Shown: one piece after another, positions 7,348 to 16,305 of the stretch
How the letters are laid out: each line of letters begins with the position of its first letter
How positions within the stretch are numbered: the stretch's first letter is position 1
Assembly: GCA_050184225.1 (NCBI GenBank)
Contig: JBFXAN010000043.1
Coordinates: 1-42,704 of the forward strand
DNA length: 42,704 nucleotides
Direction of reading: 5' to 3'
Origin: JBFXAN01 sp050184225
GTDB taxonomy: Bacteria; Chloroflexota; Dehalococcoidia; CAUJGQ01
The notes under the pieces: model-generated
Database searches by the model: none
What the model was told of the DNA's origin: nothing
The model's input: the letters and a program-made list of their open reading frames with translations, nothing else
Made by a program: the position numbers and the translations under genes

Positions 7348-8961
7348 CTATCCGTCTGATTGGTCGAGCAGCTCGGTTACAACTCCGAGAAAGCGTTGGA
7401 TGTCGAGCGGCTTCGTCAGATAGGTGCGGGCGCCCGCTCGGAGCAGCCGATCGATCTGACCCGGAGTCGCATCCGCGCTGATCACCACCACCGGGATGTC
7501 CCGCGTTCGGTCGTCCGCTCGGAGGTGGCGTAGGACATCGAGACCGGACATGTCCGGCAGATGCAGATCGAGCAGGATCAGGTTCGGCCGATGCTGCAAC
7601 GCAAGCTCCAGACCCAGCCGTCCCTGCATCGCCGGCATGAGCTTGATATGGTTGCTGCGAGCGAAGATCTGCTCGATCAGTTCGAGATTGGGGAGATTGT
7701 CCTCGACATAGAGCACTGTGCGGGCGGCCTGGCCTGGAGCTTCCAGCGCCGCGTTCTCGCCCGCGGCCGCGCGGTCGTGTCGCGAGAGCGGACTCTCGCT
7801 CAAGTTGAGTTCCACCGAAAAGGTGCTGCCCGTGCCAGGGGTGCTGGCGACCGTGATCGCACCGCCCATCGCCTCCACCAGGCCCTTGGAAAGTGCCAGG
7901 CCAAGGCCGGTGCCTTCCACGTCGGTCGTCTCCGCTCCGAGGCGCTCGAACGGCGAGAACAGGCGGTCCAGCTTGTCCGGCGCAATCCCCGGACCGGTGT
8001 CGTGGATGTCGATCCGGATTTTGGACTCCTCCACTATCTGGCAGGTGGCGCTGACCGAACCGCCGTGGCGATTGTACTTCACGCCGTTCGCCAGGATATT
8101 TAGGAGGACCTGCTTCAATCGCTGTCGATCGGCCGTCACGAAGTAGCTGCACATCGAGCCGGGATCGACAAGAAGCTGCACGCTGCGTTCATCGGCCAGG
8201 GGTCGAACGAGGTCAAGCGCCTCCCGCAGCGCGTCGGACATCCGCACCGGTTCCGGCGAGAGCTGTAGCCGTCCGGTCTCGATCCGGGCGATATCCAGCA
8301 CCTCATTGATCAGGTCAAGGAGATGGCGACCGCCCCTGAGGATCCGCTTCACGTTCGCGTGCTGCGTGGGTGTGAGCGGATCCATCTCCAGAAGTTGGGC
8401 GAAGCCCAACACGGCGTTGAGGGGCGTGCGCAGTTCGTGACTCATGCGTGAAAGGAACTCGCTCTTGGCCTGATTGGCGCGTTCGGCTTCTGCGCGCGCC
8501 AGTTCTGCCGCTTCCATGGCGCGACGCAGATCCTGCTCGATGCGCTGTCGCGCGCTGATGTCGCGGACGATCGCGATCACCAGCGTGTCATCGTCGACCC
8601 GCATCGGACTCAGGCTGATCTCGACCGGGAACTCGGTACCATCCTTGCGCCGCCCGTAGAGCTCACGCCCCTCCCCCATCGGCCGCGTGCGTGGGGATGC
8701 CACATAATCCGTTCGGTAGCCGACGTGGCCAGAGCGAAGCCGTTCGGGCACGAGCACATCAATGCGCTGCCCCAGTAGCTCGTCCCGCGAATAGCCGAAA
8801 TACGCTTCCGCCTGGCGGTTGATCAGCGTGATGCCGCCACTGCCATCTACGATGACGATGGCGTCCGGCGCAGCGTCGAGCAACCCGCGAAAGAGTTCCT
8901 CGGCGGGTTGTGCACCACTGCGCGTTCCATCTTCTGTGATTTCAACGTTGTGAGCCGCCAT
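7348..8961 (-). CDS. PAS hybrid histidine kinase with C-terminal receiver
   Basis: The 537-residue protein has a PAS domain at about 20-145 (DAAPDAIVIVDGSGGI, FPVEISLSP), a coiled segment, a HisKA domain with H175 (FLSRMSHELRTPLN), an HATPase domain at about 280-395 (NILANGVKYN, DTGPGIAP, GTGLGLAL), and a receiver at about 415-535 (LILLDLHLPDMSG, LTKPL). No transmembrane segment is visible, so it senses a cytoplasmic signal. AAGGAG lies 7 bases before the ATG. Together with the kinase downstream it could form a phosphorelay. Confidence 0.92.
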   Translation of the reverse strand: MAAHNVEITEDGTRSGAQPAEELFRGLLDAAPDAIVIVDGSGGITLINRQAEAYFGYSRDELLGQRIDVLVPERLRSGHVGYRTDYVASPRTRPMGEGRELYGRRKDGTEFPVEISLSPMRVDDDTLVIAIVRDISARQRIEQDLRRAMEAAELARAEAERANQAKSEFLSRMSHELRTPLNAVLGFAQLLEMDPLTPTQHANVKRILRGGRHLLDLINEVLDIARIETGRLQLSPEPVRMSDALREALDLVRPLADERSVQLLVDPGSMCSYFVTADRQRLKQVLLNILANGVKYNRHGGSVSATCQIVEESKIRIDIHDTGPGIAPDKLDRLFSPFERLGAETTDVEGTGLGLALSKGLVEAMGGAITVASTPGTGSTFSVELNLSESPLSRHDRAAAGENAALEAPGQAARTVLYVEDNLPNLELIEQIFARSNHIKLMPAMQGRLGLELALQHRPNLILLDLHLPDMSGLDVLRHLRADDRTRDIPVVVISADATPGQIDRLLRAGARTYLTKPLDIQRFLGVVTELLDQSDG

Positions 8962-9154
8962 CGACTACTCCTTCGAGCTGCCGGACCACCTCCACACAGT
9001 ATCACCCTCGAAAGTATCGCGGATGCGAAGAGCGGATGTGCGACCGCGTCAGTACCGCGCACCTCGACCGCTCCGCGCCGTGTCATGCCGCCGAGCATCT
9101 CTACAGGATGATCGGGCGGCTCGCGGCCGGCGGCCCGGAGAGCATCGCGCATCC

Positions 9155-9196
9155 GATCCGGCAGTGCCAGACACCTCTCTCGGGTAATGCCAGACC
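9155..9196. promoter_or_regulatory. Tandem operator upstream of the 9266 membrane protein gene
   Basis: Elements GATCCGGCAGTGCCAGACA (9155-9173) and TCTCGGGTAATGCCAGACC (9178-9196) start 23 bp apart. Both keep CGG/GGG-N5-CCA-G-AC. The element ends 69 bp before ATG 9266. It is a weaker match than others in the family, but the spacing is identical. Confidence 0.55.
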
Positions 9197-9265
9197 GAGC
9201 AACGATGCCTTTCCACCTGATGTGTGCGACCCTTCAATCGGCCATACGTTGAGTTCGGAGGCGCC

Positions 9266-10087
9266 ATGGATCGCTTACGCCGGCTCGATTGGGATGCCGT
9301 GGCCGGCATCGTCGCCGCGGTGGCGGCACTGGTGCTGCACCAGCTCCACATCATCGACGAAGAGATCGTCCTCGCGATCGTCCTCGTCATCCTCGCCCTG
9401 ATCTTGCTGCGTGACCTCCGTCGCGAAGAGCGCGACGAGCGTGGCGCCGAGAGCATCGACCGGATCGAGGCCGCCGTCGTCGCGCTCCGCGCCCAGGTCG
9501 CGCCGCCCGATGCGGTCCTGATCGGGCCGGAGCGGCTGCGGGTGGAGAGCGAGCGCTTCGCCCGCGATGCCCGCGGTGACATGGTCTGGTTCAACGTCTG
9601 CCTGCTGATGTTTGCACCGCAGGCGCTGTTCGACGTCCTCCTCCGCCCGGCGATCGAAAACCCCCGCGTTTCGTCGATTCAATTCCTGCTCGATCATCAC
9701 GAACGGGAACGATGGGAGCAGGTGGTCATGCCCAAGGTGGCGGCTTGTGCCGGCCGGGCGAAGGTCGCCGCGCCGCTCTGGTGCGACCTGTGCGAGAGCG
9801 TCTCCTTCATCCTGGCGGAGCCGCCTACCGGCGGCCGGACCGAGGCGCACCTCAGTTTCTGGGGCGAGCCGTTCATGTCCTACGCCACCGAGCAAGGGGT
9901 CCCCCGCTACATCTTTCACATCCAACCCCACTCGGAACTGATCGGGCGGCTGGTGGACCTCCAGCGCGGCTACCGGCTCCGGGCATCGCATTCGGCCGAT
10001 CCTGTCCCGACCGCCCCGCCCGCCGCCGGCGCGCTCAATAGAGCGCGCGGACCTGGAGGCTCCGCAGCCCAACAGGACAGCACCTAA
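9266..10087 (+). CDS. Membrane-anchored protein of unknown function
   Basis: This is a 273-residue protein. Two hydrophobic segments lie near the N-terminus (about 10-30, AGIVAAVAALVLHQLHI, and 33-50, IVLAIVLVILALILL), then a short charged coil (RREERDERGAE). A soluble domain of about 200 residues follows, in which FLLDHHERERWEQVVMPKV and CDLCESVSFILAE stand out. It loosely recalls phospholipase-D-like sensor domains but no HKD motif is present, so I assign no activity. GGAGG lies 4 bases before ATG 9266. Its stop overlaps that of the convergent hemerythrin-like gene. A tandem operator lies upstream. Confidence 0.7.
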   Translation: MDRLRRLDWDAVAGIVAAVAALVLHQLHIIDEEIVLAIVLVILALILLRDLRREERDERGAESIDRIEAAVVALRAQVAPPDAVLIGPERLRVESERFARDARGDMVWFNVCLLMFAPQALFDVLLRPAIENPRVSSIQFLLDHHERERWEQVVMPKVAACAGRAKVAAPLWCDLCESVSFILAEPPTGGRTEAHLSFWGEPFMSYATEQGVPRYIFHIQPHSELIGRLVDLQRGYRLRASHSADPVPTAPPAAGALNRARGPGGSAAQQDST

Positions 10088-10632
10088 CACAGGCCGGACG
10101 TGTACCCGTTCGCTGATCGCACCCGCGCCGCCTGCGCGGCGTCCTCCATCTTCCGGTACATGCTTCGCGCCGCCTCCTGCGAGAGCGATGCGTCGAGGAG
10201 TGGAAAGTACACGTCCTCCTCCTTGGCGAAGTGGACCACCACGAGCGCATAGAGGCCGTACAGCACTCGGCGCAACGCCCGCGCCGTCATGGGCTCCAGT
10301 TCCGTATCAATCAGCGCCGGCCGCAGCTCGCCCAACTCCTTGATCAGCCGCTCGATTGCGACGTGATCGCGGCTCATGGTCGCGGTCGCCTGACGTGCGC
10401 CCATCACCTTGGCAACGACCGGGTAGAGCGCCCGCTCCTCAGCGATCGCGTGCGGGACGAGATGGCCGGTCAAGAAGCCATACGCCGCGTCCACCTCACG
10501 ATGAAGGTCGGCCATAGACACTTCGCCCACCATGTCGGCGGCAGTCAGCAGCGCCATGATGTGGGGTAGCAACTCCTGGTGCTCCTTGCGGAGGGGCTGC
10601 GTGGCAGGTCCGGAACGCAGATGGTTCGTCAT
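10084..10632 (-). CDS. Hemerythrin-like HHE cation-binding protein
   Basis: The 182-residue helical protein has the hemerythrin-type ligand pattern: LRKEHQELLPH, GHLVPHAIAEE, MSRDHVAIERL and HFAKEEDVYFPLLD. These supply the His and carboxylates for a di-iron site. Family members bind oxygen or act in repair of nitrosative or iron damage (RIC/YtfE-like). AAGGAG lies 7 bases before the ATG. It is divergent from the USP gene at 10802 and shares the tandem operator at 10687-10727, only 55 bp from its own start. An O2- or NO-linked role is an inference from family and context. Confidence 0.85.
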   Translation of the reverse strand: MTNHLRSGPATQPLRKEHQELLPHIMALLTAADMVGEVSMADLHREVDAAYGFLTGHLVPHAIAEERALYPVVAKVMGARQATATMSRDHVAIERLIKELGELRPALIDTELEPMTARALRRVLYGLYALVVVHFAKEEDVYFPLLDASLSQEAARSMYRKMEDAAQAARVRSANGYTSGLC

Positions 10633-10686
10633 CGTTGTACTCCTTCGGCCTCGGTACTGATCATCGCGCGGCCGAGCCGGTGCGTC

Positions 10687-10727
10687 TGTCGGGTATCACC
10701 GCCACATGAATCCTCCGTTGCCTGACA
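10687..10727. promoter_or_regulatory. Tandem operator between hemerythrin-like and USP genes
   Basis: TGTCGGGTATCACCGCCAC (10687-10705) and AATCCTCCGTTGCCTGACA (10709-10727) start 22 bp apart. The outer halves TGTCGGG and CCTGACA form the inverted repeat. It lies in the divergent promoter region, so both genes may be controlled by it. Confidence 0.7.
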
Positions 10728-10801
10728 GAGACGCACTCCCGGATCGTCGAGGCTTGAGGTACTGGCGGAGAAGGTTGGTACACGCGGAAAGGAGCGATGC
10801 C

Positions 10802-11311
10802 GTGAAGATCCTCGTGACGCTCGATGGTTCCCACCTTAGCGAGGCGATACTGGAAACCGTCGCCAAGATTGCCGCGCCACTCGACGCCGAGGTCGAGCTA
10901 TTCACTGTCGGCCGGCTCGATGAGGCGCATACGACGCCCGTGCGGTCGGCATACGTCGAGATGATACCGGCGGCGACGGCCACCGGCGCGCGCATCGGCG
11001 TTCCCCTGCCATCCGACATCATGCCACCGGTGATCGAGAGCCGTGTCCAGGCAATGTCGCGACTAGAGGCGTCCCTGCTTGACTACCTGGTCTCGAGCTC
11101 TCATGCACTGAATGGTGTCAGAGTCGAAACCCACGTGAAATTCGCCGACGATGCCGCGGAGGCGATTGTGGAGCGGGCGCGCCAGAGCAAGCCCGACCTG
11201 ATCGCGATGGCGACCCATGGCCGCACAGGGCTGAGCCATCTGCTCGCCGGCAGCGTCTGTGAGCAGGTGATCCGCAGTGGCGTCGCCCCAGTCCTCGTCC
11301 TGCGACCCTGA
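10802..11311 (+). CDS. Single-domain universal stress protein
   Basis: The 169-residue USP starts with KILVTLDGSHLSEAIL and ends with the nucleotide loop ATHGRTGLSHLLAGSVCEQV and a final VLVLRP strand. The GTG start at 10802 is preceded by AAAGGAG at about 10789. It is a close paralogue, of the same length and with a nearly identical last 40 residues, of the USP at 35377-35886. That points to a recent duplication within this island. It is divergent from the hemerythrin-like gene with a shared operator. A perfect inverted repeat follows its stop. Confidence 0.9.
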   Translation: MKILVTLDGSHLSEAILETVAKIAAPLDAEVELFTVGRLDEAHTTPVRSAYVEMIPAATATGARIGVPLPSDIMPPVIESRVQAMSRLEASLLDYLVSSSHALNGVRVETHVKFADDAAEAIVERARQSKPDLIAMATHGRTGLSHLLAGSVCEQVIRSGVAPVLVLRP

Positions 11312-11343
11312 GAGCGTGTATGAATAATCGAAACGAATCAACT

Positions 11344-11418
11344 TTGTCATCCTGAGCAGAGCGAAGGATCTCGGAGGATACTTGCGTCCGAGATCCTTCG
11401 CTCTGCTCAGGATGACAA
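11344..11418. repeat. Perfect 32-bp inverted repeat (dispersed-repeat type)
   Basis: The arms 11344-11375 and 11387-11418 are exact reverse complements over 32 bp with an 11-base loop. The sequence begins TTGTCATCCTGAGCAGAGCG, a motif I recall from dispersed palindromic repeats in Chloroflexota and some other phyla. It lies 33 bp after the USP stop and could also terminate transcription. Confidence 0.85.
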
Positions 11419-11487
11419 GGGGCCGAACGCGCCGTGATAGTCGGCGCGATCATGGCAGTGCCGCGAGGATGCAGACCATCCGATTGC

Positions 11488-11856
11488 TCATGACCCATCG
11501 CTTGGGATTGCGACAGCGTCTGAACGTATGCCATGTGGAGTGGGCCGCTCTGTGCGTGCGAGGTAATCCTCATCGGCGTGGCGTACCATCGAGATGATCC
11601 CCACCATGACGCCGATGAAGGCGGCGAAGTAGGTGATGATCGCCAGCGCTAACACCCACGCGTCCAGCGGCGTAAAGTCGAACGTGCGCTCCGCGACCTG
11701 CTGAAACCCAAGTACCGCCGCCATCCAGACGGCGATCGCGCCAAGCGTCAGCACGACGATCCGCACCGCCGCGGCCGGCCCCTGCCGGATAACAGGCGTC
11801 CGCGTCGCACCGCTCGCGACGAGCGTGTTGGAATGTCTCGTTGCCTGAGTCGCCAT
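11488..11856 (-). CDS. Small two-helix membrane protein
   Basis: This 122-residue protein has two hydrophobic helices (about 30-51, VRIVVLTLGAIAVWMAAVLGF, and 65-90, DAWVLALAIITYFAAFIGVMVG) and a charged C-terminal tail. AGGAGG lies about 7 bases before the ATG. It is divergent from nosZ, 252 bp away, with the nos operator between them. I recognise no family. The position suggests a membrane partner of nitrous oxide respiration, but nothing in the sequence proves it. Confidence 0.65.
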   Translation of the reverse strand: MATQATRHSNTLVASGATRTPVIRQGPAAAVRIVVLTLGAIAVWMAAVLGFQQVAERTFDFTPLDAWVLALAIITYFAAFIGVMVGIISMVRHADEDYLARTERPTPHGIRSDAVAIPSDGS

Positions 11857-11937
11857 GGCGTGCCTCCTAGCTCCTCAGCCTGAGCGGCCGTGCTAATCGG
11901 TTCTTCCTTCATGCTCGTCCCTCCATCTCCTTCGGTC

Positions 11938-12011
11938 TGTCAGGTGGTGGTGGACTAGGGGCGCATTCGTGTGGGGCATAACCCGACCCAATTGTGCGAC
12001 TCCGCCTTGCA
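11938..12011. promoter_or_regulatory. Operator cluster upstream of nosZ
   Basis: The best element, TGTGGGGCATAACCCGACC at 11970-11988, is among the strongest matches in the window. A second, weaker element TGTGCGACTCCGCCTTGCA follows 23 bp on at 11993-12011. A third, TGTCAGGTGGTGGTGGACT, lies at 11938-11956. The cluster ends 97 bp before ATG 12109. It links N2O reduction to the stress genes. Confidence 0.65.
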
Positions 12012-12108
12012 TACAGCGCGCGGCTGTCTTGCGATCATCGGCTCGCGATCATCCGATCAATTGGCTCGCGCGTGATCTGCACGGGATGGATGGCAGGGAG
12101 GTAGAGCA

Positions 12109-14124
12109 ATGCAAGCACGTACGCGCAGAACCTCCGGCGGTAGCACCGTTCGCCTGGTGCTGCTCGGATTGGTACTCGCCGCCGTGATCCTTGTGGGCGG
12201 TGTCTCACTTGGTCGGGCAACGAAGGAAGCGAGCACGGAAACAGTTGCGCTTGGCGGCAGCCTCGAAGGCATCGCGGAGGCTCGTGGGCTGAAGCCGGCG
12301 GAGGTGGAGAGCGCGCTCGCCACATACGTCCCGCCGGGCAAGTACGACGACTACTACATGTTCGCCTCCGGTGGTCACTCCGGGCAGGTGTTCGTGATCG
12401 GCCTGCCCTCGATGCGCGTGCTCAAGACGATCGCTGTCTTCACACCAGAACCGTGGCAGGGTTACGGCTACGGCACCGAGTGGAGCGAGCAGGTCATCAA
12501 GGACGCCAGCGTCAGCCCCGACTCCGGCAAGGACCTCACCTGGGCGGACACGCACCATCCGGCGCTGAGCGAGATGAAGGGTGAGTATGACGGCCGCTTC
12601 CTCTACATCAACGACAAGGCGAACGGCCGCATGGCCATGATCGACCTCAGCGACTTCCGCACGAAGCAAACGCTGAACGTGCCCAACCTGCAGACGACGC
12701 ACGGCGGCGCCTTCGTTACGCCCGACAGTGAGTACGTCCACGTCTCGTCCAACACACCAGCCGTTTGGCCGCCGACCCCGAACGCCTACGCATCGCTGGA
12801 GGAGTACAGGGACAAGTTCCGCGGCGCCTCCACCTGGCTGGCGATCGACCCGGAGACAGGCCGCATGGATCTGGAGCGCAGCTTCCAGATCGAGCTGCCA
12901 CCCTATACCCAGGATCTCGCCGACGCGGGCAAGGGTCCGAGTCACGGCTGGGCGTTCATCAACACCTACAACAGCGAAATGGCCACCGGCGGCAAGCTGG
13001 AGGGCAAGCCGACGATCGAGTCCGGAGCATCCTCCGGCAGCACGGACTACATGCACATCGTCAACTGGAAGAAGGCCGAGGAGGCCGTCCGTGCCGGTAA
13101 GTTCGAGGTGATCAACGGCATCAAGGTCATCCCGATGAAGACGGCGGTAGCTGAGGGTGTGCTCGTCAACGTGCCGGAAGTGCGGAGCCCGCACGGCGCC
13201 GACGTGACCCCGGACGGTAAGTACGTCGTCGTCTCCGGCAAGCTCGACCCGCACGTCTCGGTCTACTCGTTCGACAAGATCCAAAAGGCGATCGCCGCCA
13301 AGGACTACGAAGGCGTCGACTCCTTTGGCATCCCCGTGCTCAGGTACGAGAGCACGATCGAGGCACAGGTGGAGGTAGGCGCCGGGCCGCTGCACACCAA
13401 CTACGACGACAAGGGCTTTGCCTACACGAGCCTCTTCCTCGAGAGCGCCGTCGCGAAGTGGCAGCTAGGTTCGTGGCGCCTCGTGGAGAAGATCCCGGTC
13501 CACTACAACATCGGCCATCTGGCGACGGTGCAGGGTGACACGACGAAGCCGGACGGCAACTTCCTCGTTGCGCTCAACAAGTGGTCGGTCGATCGCTTCC
13601 CGAGCGTTGGCCCGCTGCACCCCCAGAACCTGCAACTGATCGACATCAGCGGCAAGGAGATGAAGCTGCGCGCGGACACGCCGATCGGCTTCGGCGAGCC
13701 GCACTACGCGCAGATCGTGCGCCGCGAGACGATCAAGGCGCTGGAAGGCTACCAGGCCGGCACCGACGCGCTCACCCACGAGCGCCACCAGTTCGCGGTG
13801 GACCAGGGCACGGAGCGCATCGAGCAACGTCCTGGTGTCACCGAGGTGTGGATGAGCGCGCTCCGCAGCCACTTCACGCCGGACATCATCCGTGCGCGCA
13901 AGGGCGACAAGATCATCCTCCACATCACTAACGTGGAAACGTCGAAGGATACGACGCATGGCTTTGCCGTCCCGCAGTTCAACCTTCAGGCCAGCCTGGA
14001 GCCGGGTGAGGCGACCACAATCGAGTTCACCGCGGATCGTGCCGGTGCATACCCGTTCTACTGCACGGAGTTCTGCTCCGCACTCCACATGGAGATGCAG
14101 GGCTGGCTCTTGGTGCAACCGTAG
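12109..14124 (+). CDS. nosZ: Nitrous oxide reductase (clade II type)
   Basis: The 671-residue multicopper enzyme reduces N2O to N2 outside the membrane. The N-terminus has a hydrophobic helix at about 15-35 without a proper twin-arginine motif, which fits the Sec-exported clade II enzymes. The seven CuZ histidines are visible: H149/H150 (DTHHP), H198 (TTHGGAF), then SPHGADV, GPLHTNYD, NIGHLAT and GEPHYAQ. The C-terminal cupredoxin domain carries the CuA ligands C652, C656, H660 and M663 in YCTEFCSALHMEMQG, plus an upstream His in THGFAVPQF. It is first in the nos operon, 27 bp before the next gene, and has the tandem operator upstream. Confidence 0.95.
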   Translation: MQARTRRTSGGSTVRLVLLGLVLAAVILVGGVSLGRATKEASTETVALGGSLEGIAEARGLKPAEVESALATYVPPGKYDDYYMFASGGHSGQVFVIGLPSMRVLKTIAVFTPEPWQGYGYGTEWSEQVIKDASVSPDSGKDLTWADTHHPALSEMKGEYDGRFLYINDKANGRMAMIDLSDFRTKQTLNVPNLQTTHGGAFVTPDSEYVHVSSNTPAVWPPTPNAYASLEEYRDKFRGASTWLAIDPETGRMDLERSFQIELPPYTQDLADAGKGPSHGWAFINTYNSEMATGGKLEGKPTIESGASSGSTDYMHIVNWKKAEEAVRAGKFEVINGIKVIPMKTAVAEGVLVNVPEVRSPHGADVTPDGKYVVVSGKLDPHVSVYSFDKIQKAIAAKDYEGVDSFGIPVLRYESTIEAQVEVGAGPLHTNYDDKGFAYTSLFLESAVAKWQLGSWRLVEKIPVHYNIGHLATVQGDTTKPDGNFLVALNKWSVDRFPSVGPLHPQNLQLIDISGKEMKLRADTPIGFGEPHYAQIVRRETIKALEGYQAGTDALTHERHQFAVDQGTERIEQRPGVTEVWMSALRSHFTPDIIRARKGDKIILHITNVETSKDTTHGFAVPQFNLQASLEPGEATTIEFTADRAGAYPFYCTEFCSALHMEMQGWLLVQP

Positions 14125-14151
14125 CAGCGGATGGCAGGAAGGACGAGCGCC

Positions 14152-16305
14152 ATGACGCAAGCCGCGACCGGCCCGCTCACGGCCGCCGCGAACGAGCGGA
14201 CAGTGACATGGCTTCGCCGAGTGCAATGGGATCGGATGGTGGCAGCAGCGACTGCTGCCATCCTCCTCGCCCTGGCGATCGCGTTGCCGCTCTGGAAGAT
14301 GACCCTGCTCGCGCCGCAGTACCCCGGCGGCCTGCACATGACCGCGTACGGCGACCGCTTCGCAGGCGACGTGCGCGAGATCAACATCCTCAACCACTAC
14401 ATCGGCATGAAGCCGATCGAAGAGGCCGATGTCCTGGAGCTACAGATCTTCCTCCCCGCGATGCTGCTGGTGATCGTCGCGGTGCTGGTCCTCGGCGTCC
14501 TCCCGCTGCCGCACTGGTTGAAGGTGGCGGAGGGCATCGGCATCTGGCTGCTGCCGATCGGCATCGTCGCGGACCTGCAATGGTGGCTGTACCGCTACGG
14601 CCACAGCATGGACCCGCTCGCGCCATTGCGGCTGGAACCGTTCACGCCGCGCGTCTTTGGCAGCACCAAGGTGATGAACTTCCACAATGACGCGGAGTTC
14701 GCGATCGGCTTCTGGCTGCTCGTGGCCGCGGCCGTTGTGATTAGCCTCGGCCCCTCCCTTCTGCGGGCGGTCTGGGAGCTCCCCCGCACGCTCACCGGCG
14801 GGACGGCGGCTGCCATCCTGTTCGCACTGATCCTGCTGAGCGGCAACGGCGGGACCGCCCTCGCCGCGGCCGAGCAGCCTGCGATCGCCGGCTTGATCGC
14901 GGTCGCCGAGCCGGGCGAAACGGTCACCGTTCCACCCGGCGTCTACCATGAGCAGCTCGTCATTGACAAGCCCGTACGCCTCATCGGCAAGGGCGCCACC
15001 ATCGACGGCGGCGGGCGCGGCGACGTCGTGGTGGTGAACGCGAACGATGTCGAGCTCCGCGGCTTCACCATCCGCAACAGCGGCCGGGCCGTCTCCCAGG
15101 AGCCGGCCGGCGTGCGGTTGCTCGGGCACGGCGCGCTGCTGGCCTCAAACACCATCGAAGATGTGTTCTTTGGCATCAACATCATCGGCGGCGGCCACCA
15201 TCAGATCGAGTTCAACACCATCCGCCCGGACAAGACACGGGCACCGGAGTGGCGTGGTCACGGCATCTCCATGTGGAACAGCGAGGGTAACGTCATCCGC
15301 CGCAACACAATCCGTGACGCAAAGGATGCCCTCTTCATCTCGTTCTCACATCACAACTTCGTGCATGGCAACACAGTCATGAAGAATCGCTTCGGTCTGC
15401 ACTACATGTACGCCGAGGACAACCGCTTCACCGACAACGTGATCGTCGACAACATGTCTGGCGCGCTGGTGATGAATTCGAAACGGCTGTTCCTCAAGGG
15501 AAACCAGATCCGCAACAACACGCGGGGCACGATCGCGCTCGGCCTGCTGCTCAAGAACGCGGACGATCTCTGGGCGGAAGACAACCTGATCACGGGAAAC
15601 GGTACCGGCGTTTCGATGGAGGACACGCCACAGACGCCGGGTTCGTCGGTGACGTTCACCAGGAACCTGATCGCGCTCAACCGCGTCGGCCTCTCGCTGA
15701 CGACGACGACCGCCGCCACCATCTACGAGAACAGCTTCGTCGACAACGGTGTGCAGGTGAGCGGCCGTGGCACGAGCTTGATGCTGCCGAGCCACGACGG
15801 TGGCGCCGCACCGGTTCAGCCCGCGGGAGATCACGCGGCGCACGCGGGTCATGTCGCGCAGGCGGCGGGGAGCACGGCGCCCTCCGGTGCAGAAGCGAAG
15901 AACCGATGGACCGTCGACGGCCGCGGCAATTATTGGAGCGACTACGCCGGCTACGACGCCGATGGCGACGGCGTCGGCGACCTCCCCTACCGTCCGACGA
16001 GCGCCTTCGCCACGCTGCGCGACCGTCAGCCGGGCCTCGACCTGTTCCGCTATACCCCGGCCCAGCAGGCGCTCGATACCGCCGCGCGGCTGTTCCCGGT
16101 GGTCCGGCCGGAGGTTGTCATCGAGGACGCGGCGCCCCTGATGACGCCGATCACACCGCTGCCGGCCGCGGGCGACGGCAGGAACCTACAACTCCTGTCG
16201 GCGCTCCTGGTCGTTGTCGGAGTGCCGCCGCTGCTCCGGGCGCGTGGCGGACTGCGGGGGCTTCAACTGGCTCAGGTGGGGAGGAAGGCATGGTCATCGA
16301 AGTAG
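14152..16305 (+). CDS. nosD: NosD-type copper-maturation protein fused to an N-terminal membrane domain
   Basis: The protein is about 717 residues. Residues about 25-225 form a four-helix membrane domain with the conserved lumenal block APQYPGGLHM ... INILNHYIGMKPIEEADV. That block is usually a separate protein in clade II nos clusters (often named NosB). After a further hydrophobic segment comes the NosD beta-helix (about 250-620), with repeats such as GVYHEQLVIDKPVRLIGKG and many N-x-I turns, then a C-terminal hydrophobic helix. NosD works with NosFY in maturing the CuZ centre. ATG 14152 has GGAAGGA about 9 bases before it; ATG 14131 is an alternative. A His-rich insert (DHAAHAGH) lies near 560. 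Confidence 0.9.
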   Translation: MTQAATGPLTAAANERTVTWLRRVQWDRMVAAATAAILLALAIALPLWKMTLLAPQYPGGLHMTAYGDRFAGDVREINILNHYIGMKPIEEADVLELQIFLPAMLLVIVAVLVLGVLPLPHWLKVAEGIGIWLLPIGIVADLQWWLYRYGHSMDPLAPLRLEPFTPRVFGSTKVMNFHNDAEFAIGFWLLVAAAVVISLGPSLLRAVWELPRTLTGGTAAAILFALILLSGNGGTALAAAEQPAIAGLIAVAEPGETVTVPPGVYHEQLVIDKPVRLIGKGATIDGGGRGDVVVVNANDVELRGFTIRNSGRAVSQEPAGVRLLGHGALLASNTIEDVFFGINIIGGGHHQIEFNTIRPDKTRAPEWRGHGISMWNSEGNVIRRNTIRDAKDALFISFSHHNFVHGNTVMKNRFGLHYMYAEDNRFTDNVIVDNMSGALVMNSKRLFLKGNQIRNNTRGTIALGLLLKNADDLWAEDNLITGNGTGVSMEDTPQTPGSSVTFTRNLIALNRVGLSLTTTTAATIYENSFVDNGVQVSGRGTSLMLPSHDGGAAPVQPAGDHAAHAGHVAQAAGSTAPSGAEAKNRWTVDGRGNYWSDYAGYDADGDGVGDLPYRPTSAFATLRDRQPGLDLFRYTPAQQALDTAARLFPVVRPEVVIEDAAPLMTPITPLPAAGDGRNLQLLSALLVVVGVPPLLRARGGLRGLQLAQVGRKAWSSK

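Noticed and set aside
12205..13395. 396-codon open frame on the - strand
   Set aside because: It is a shadow of nosZ, whose frame has all copper ligands.
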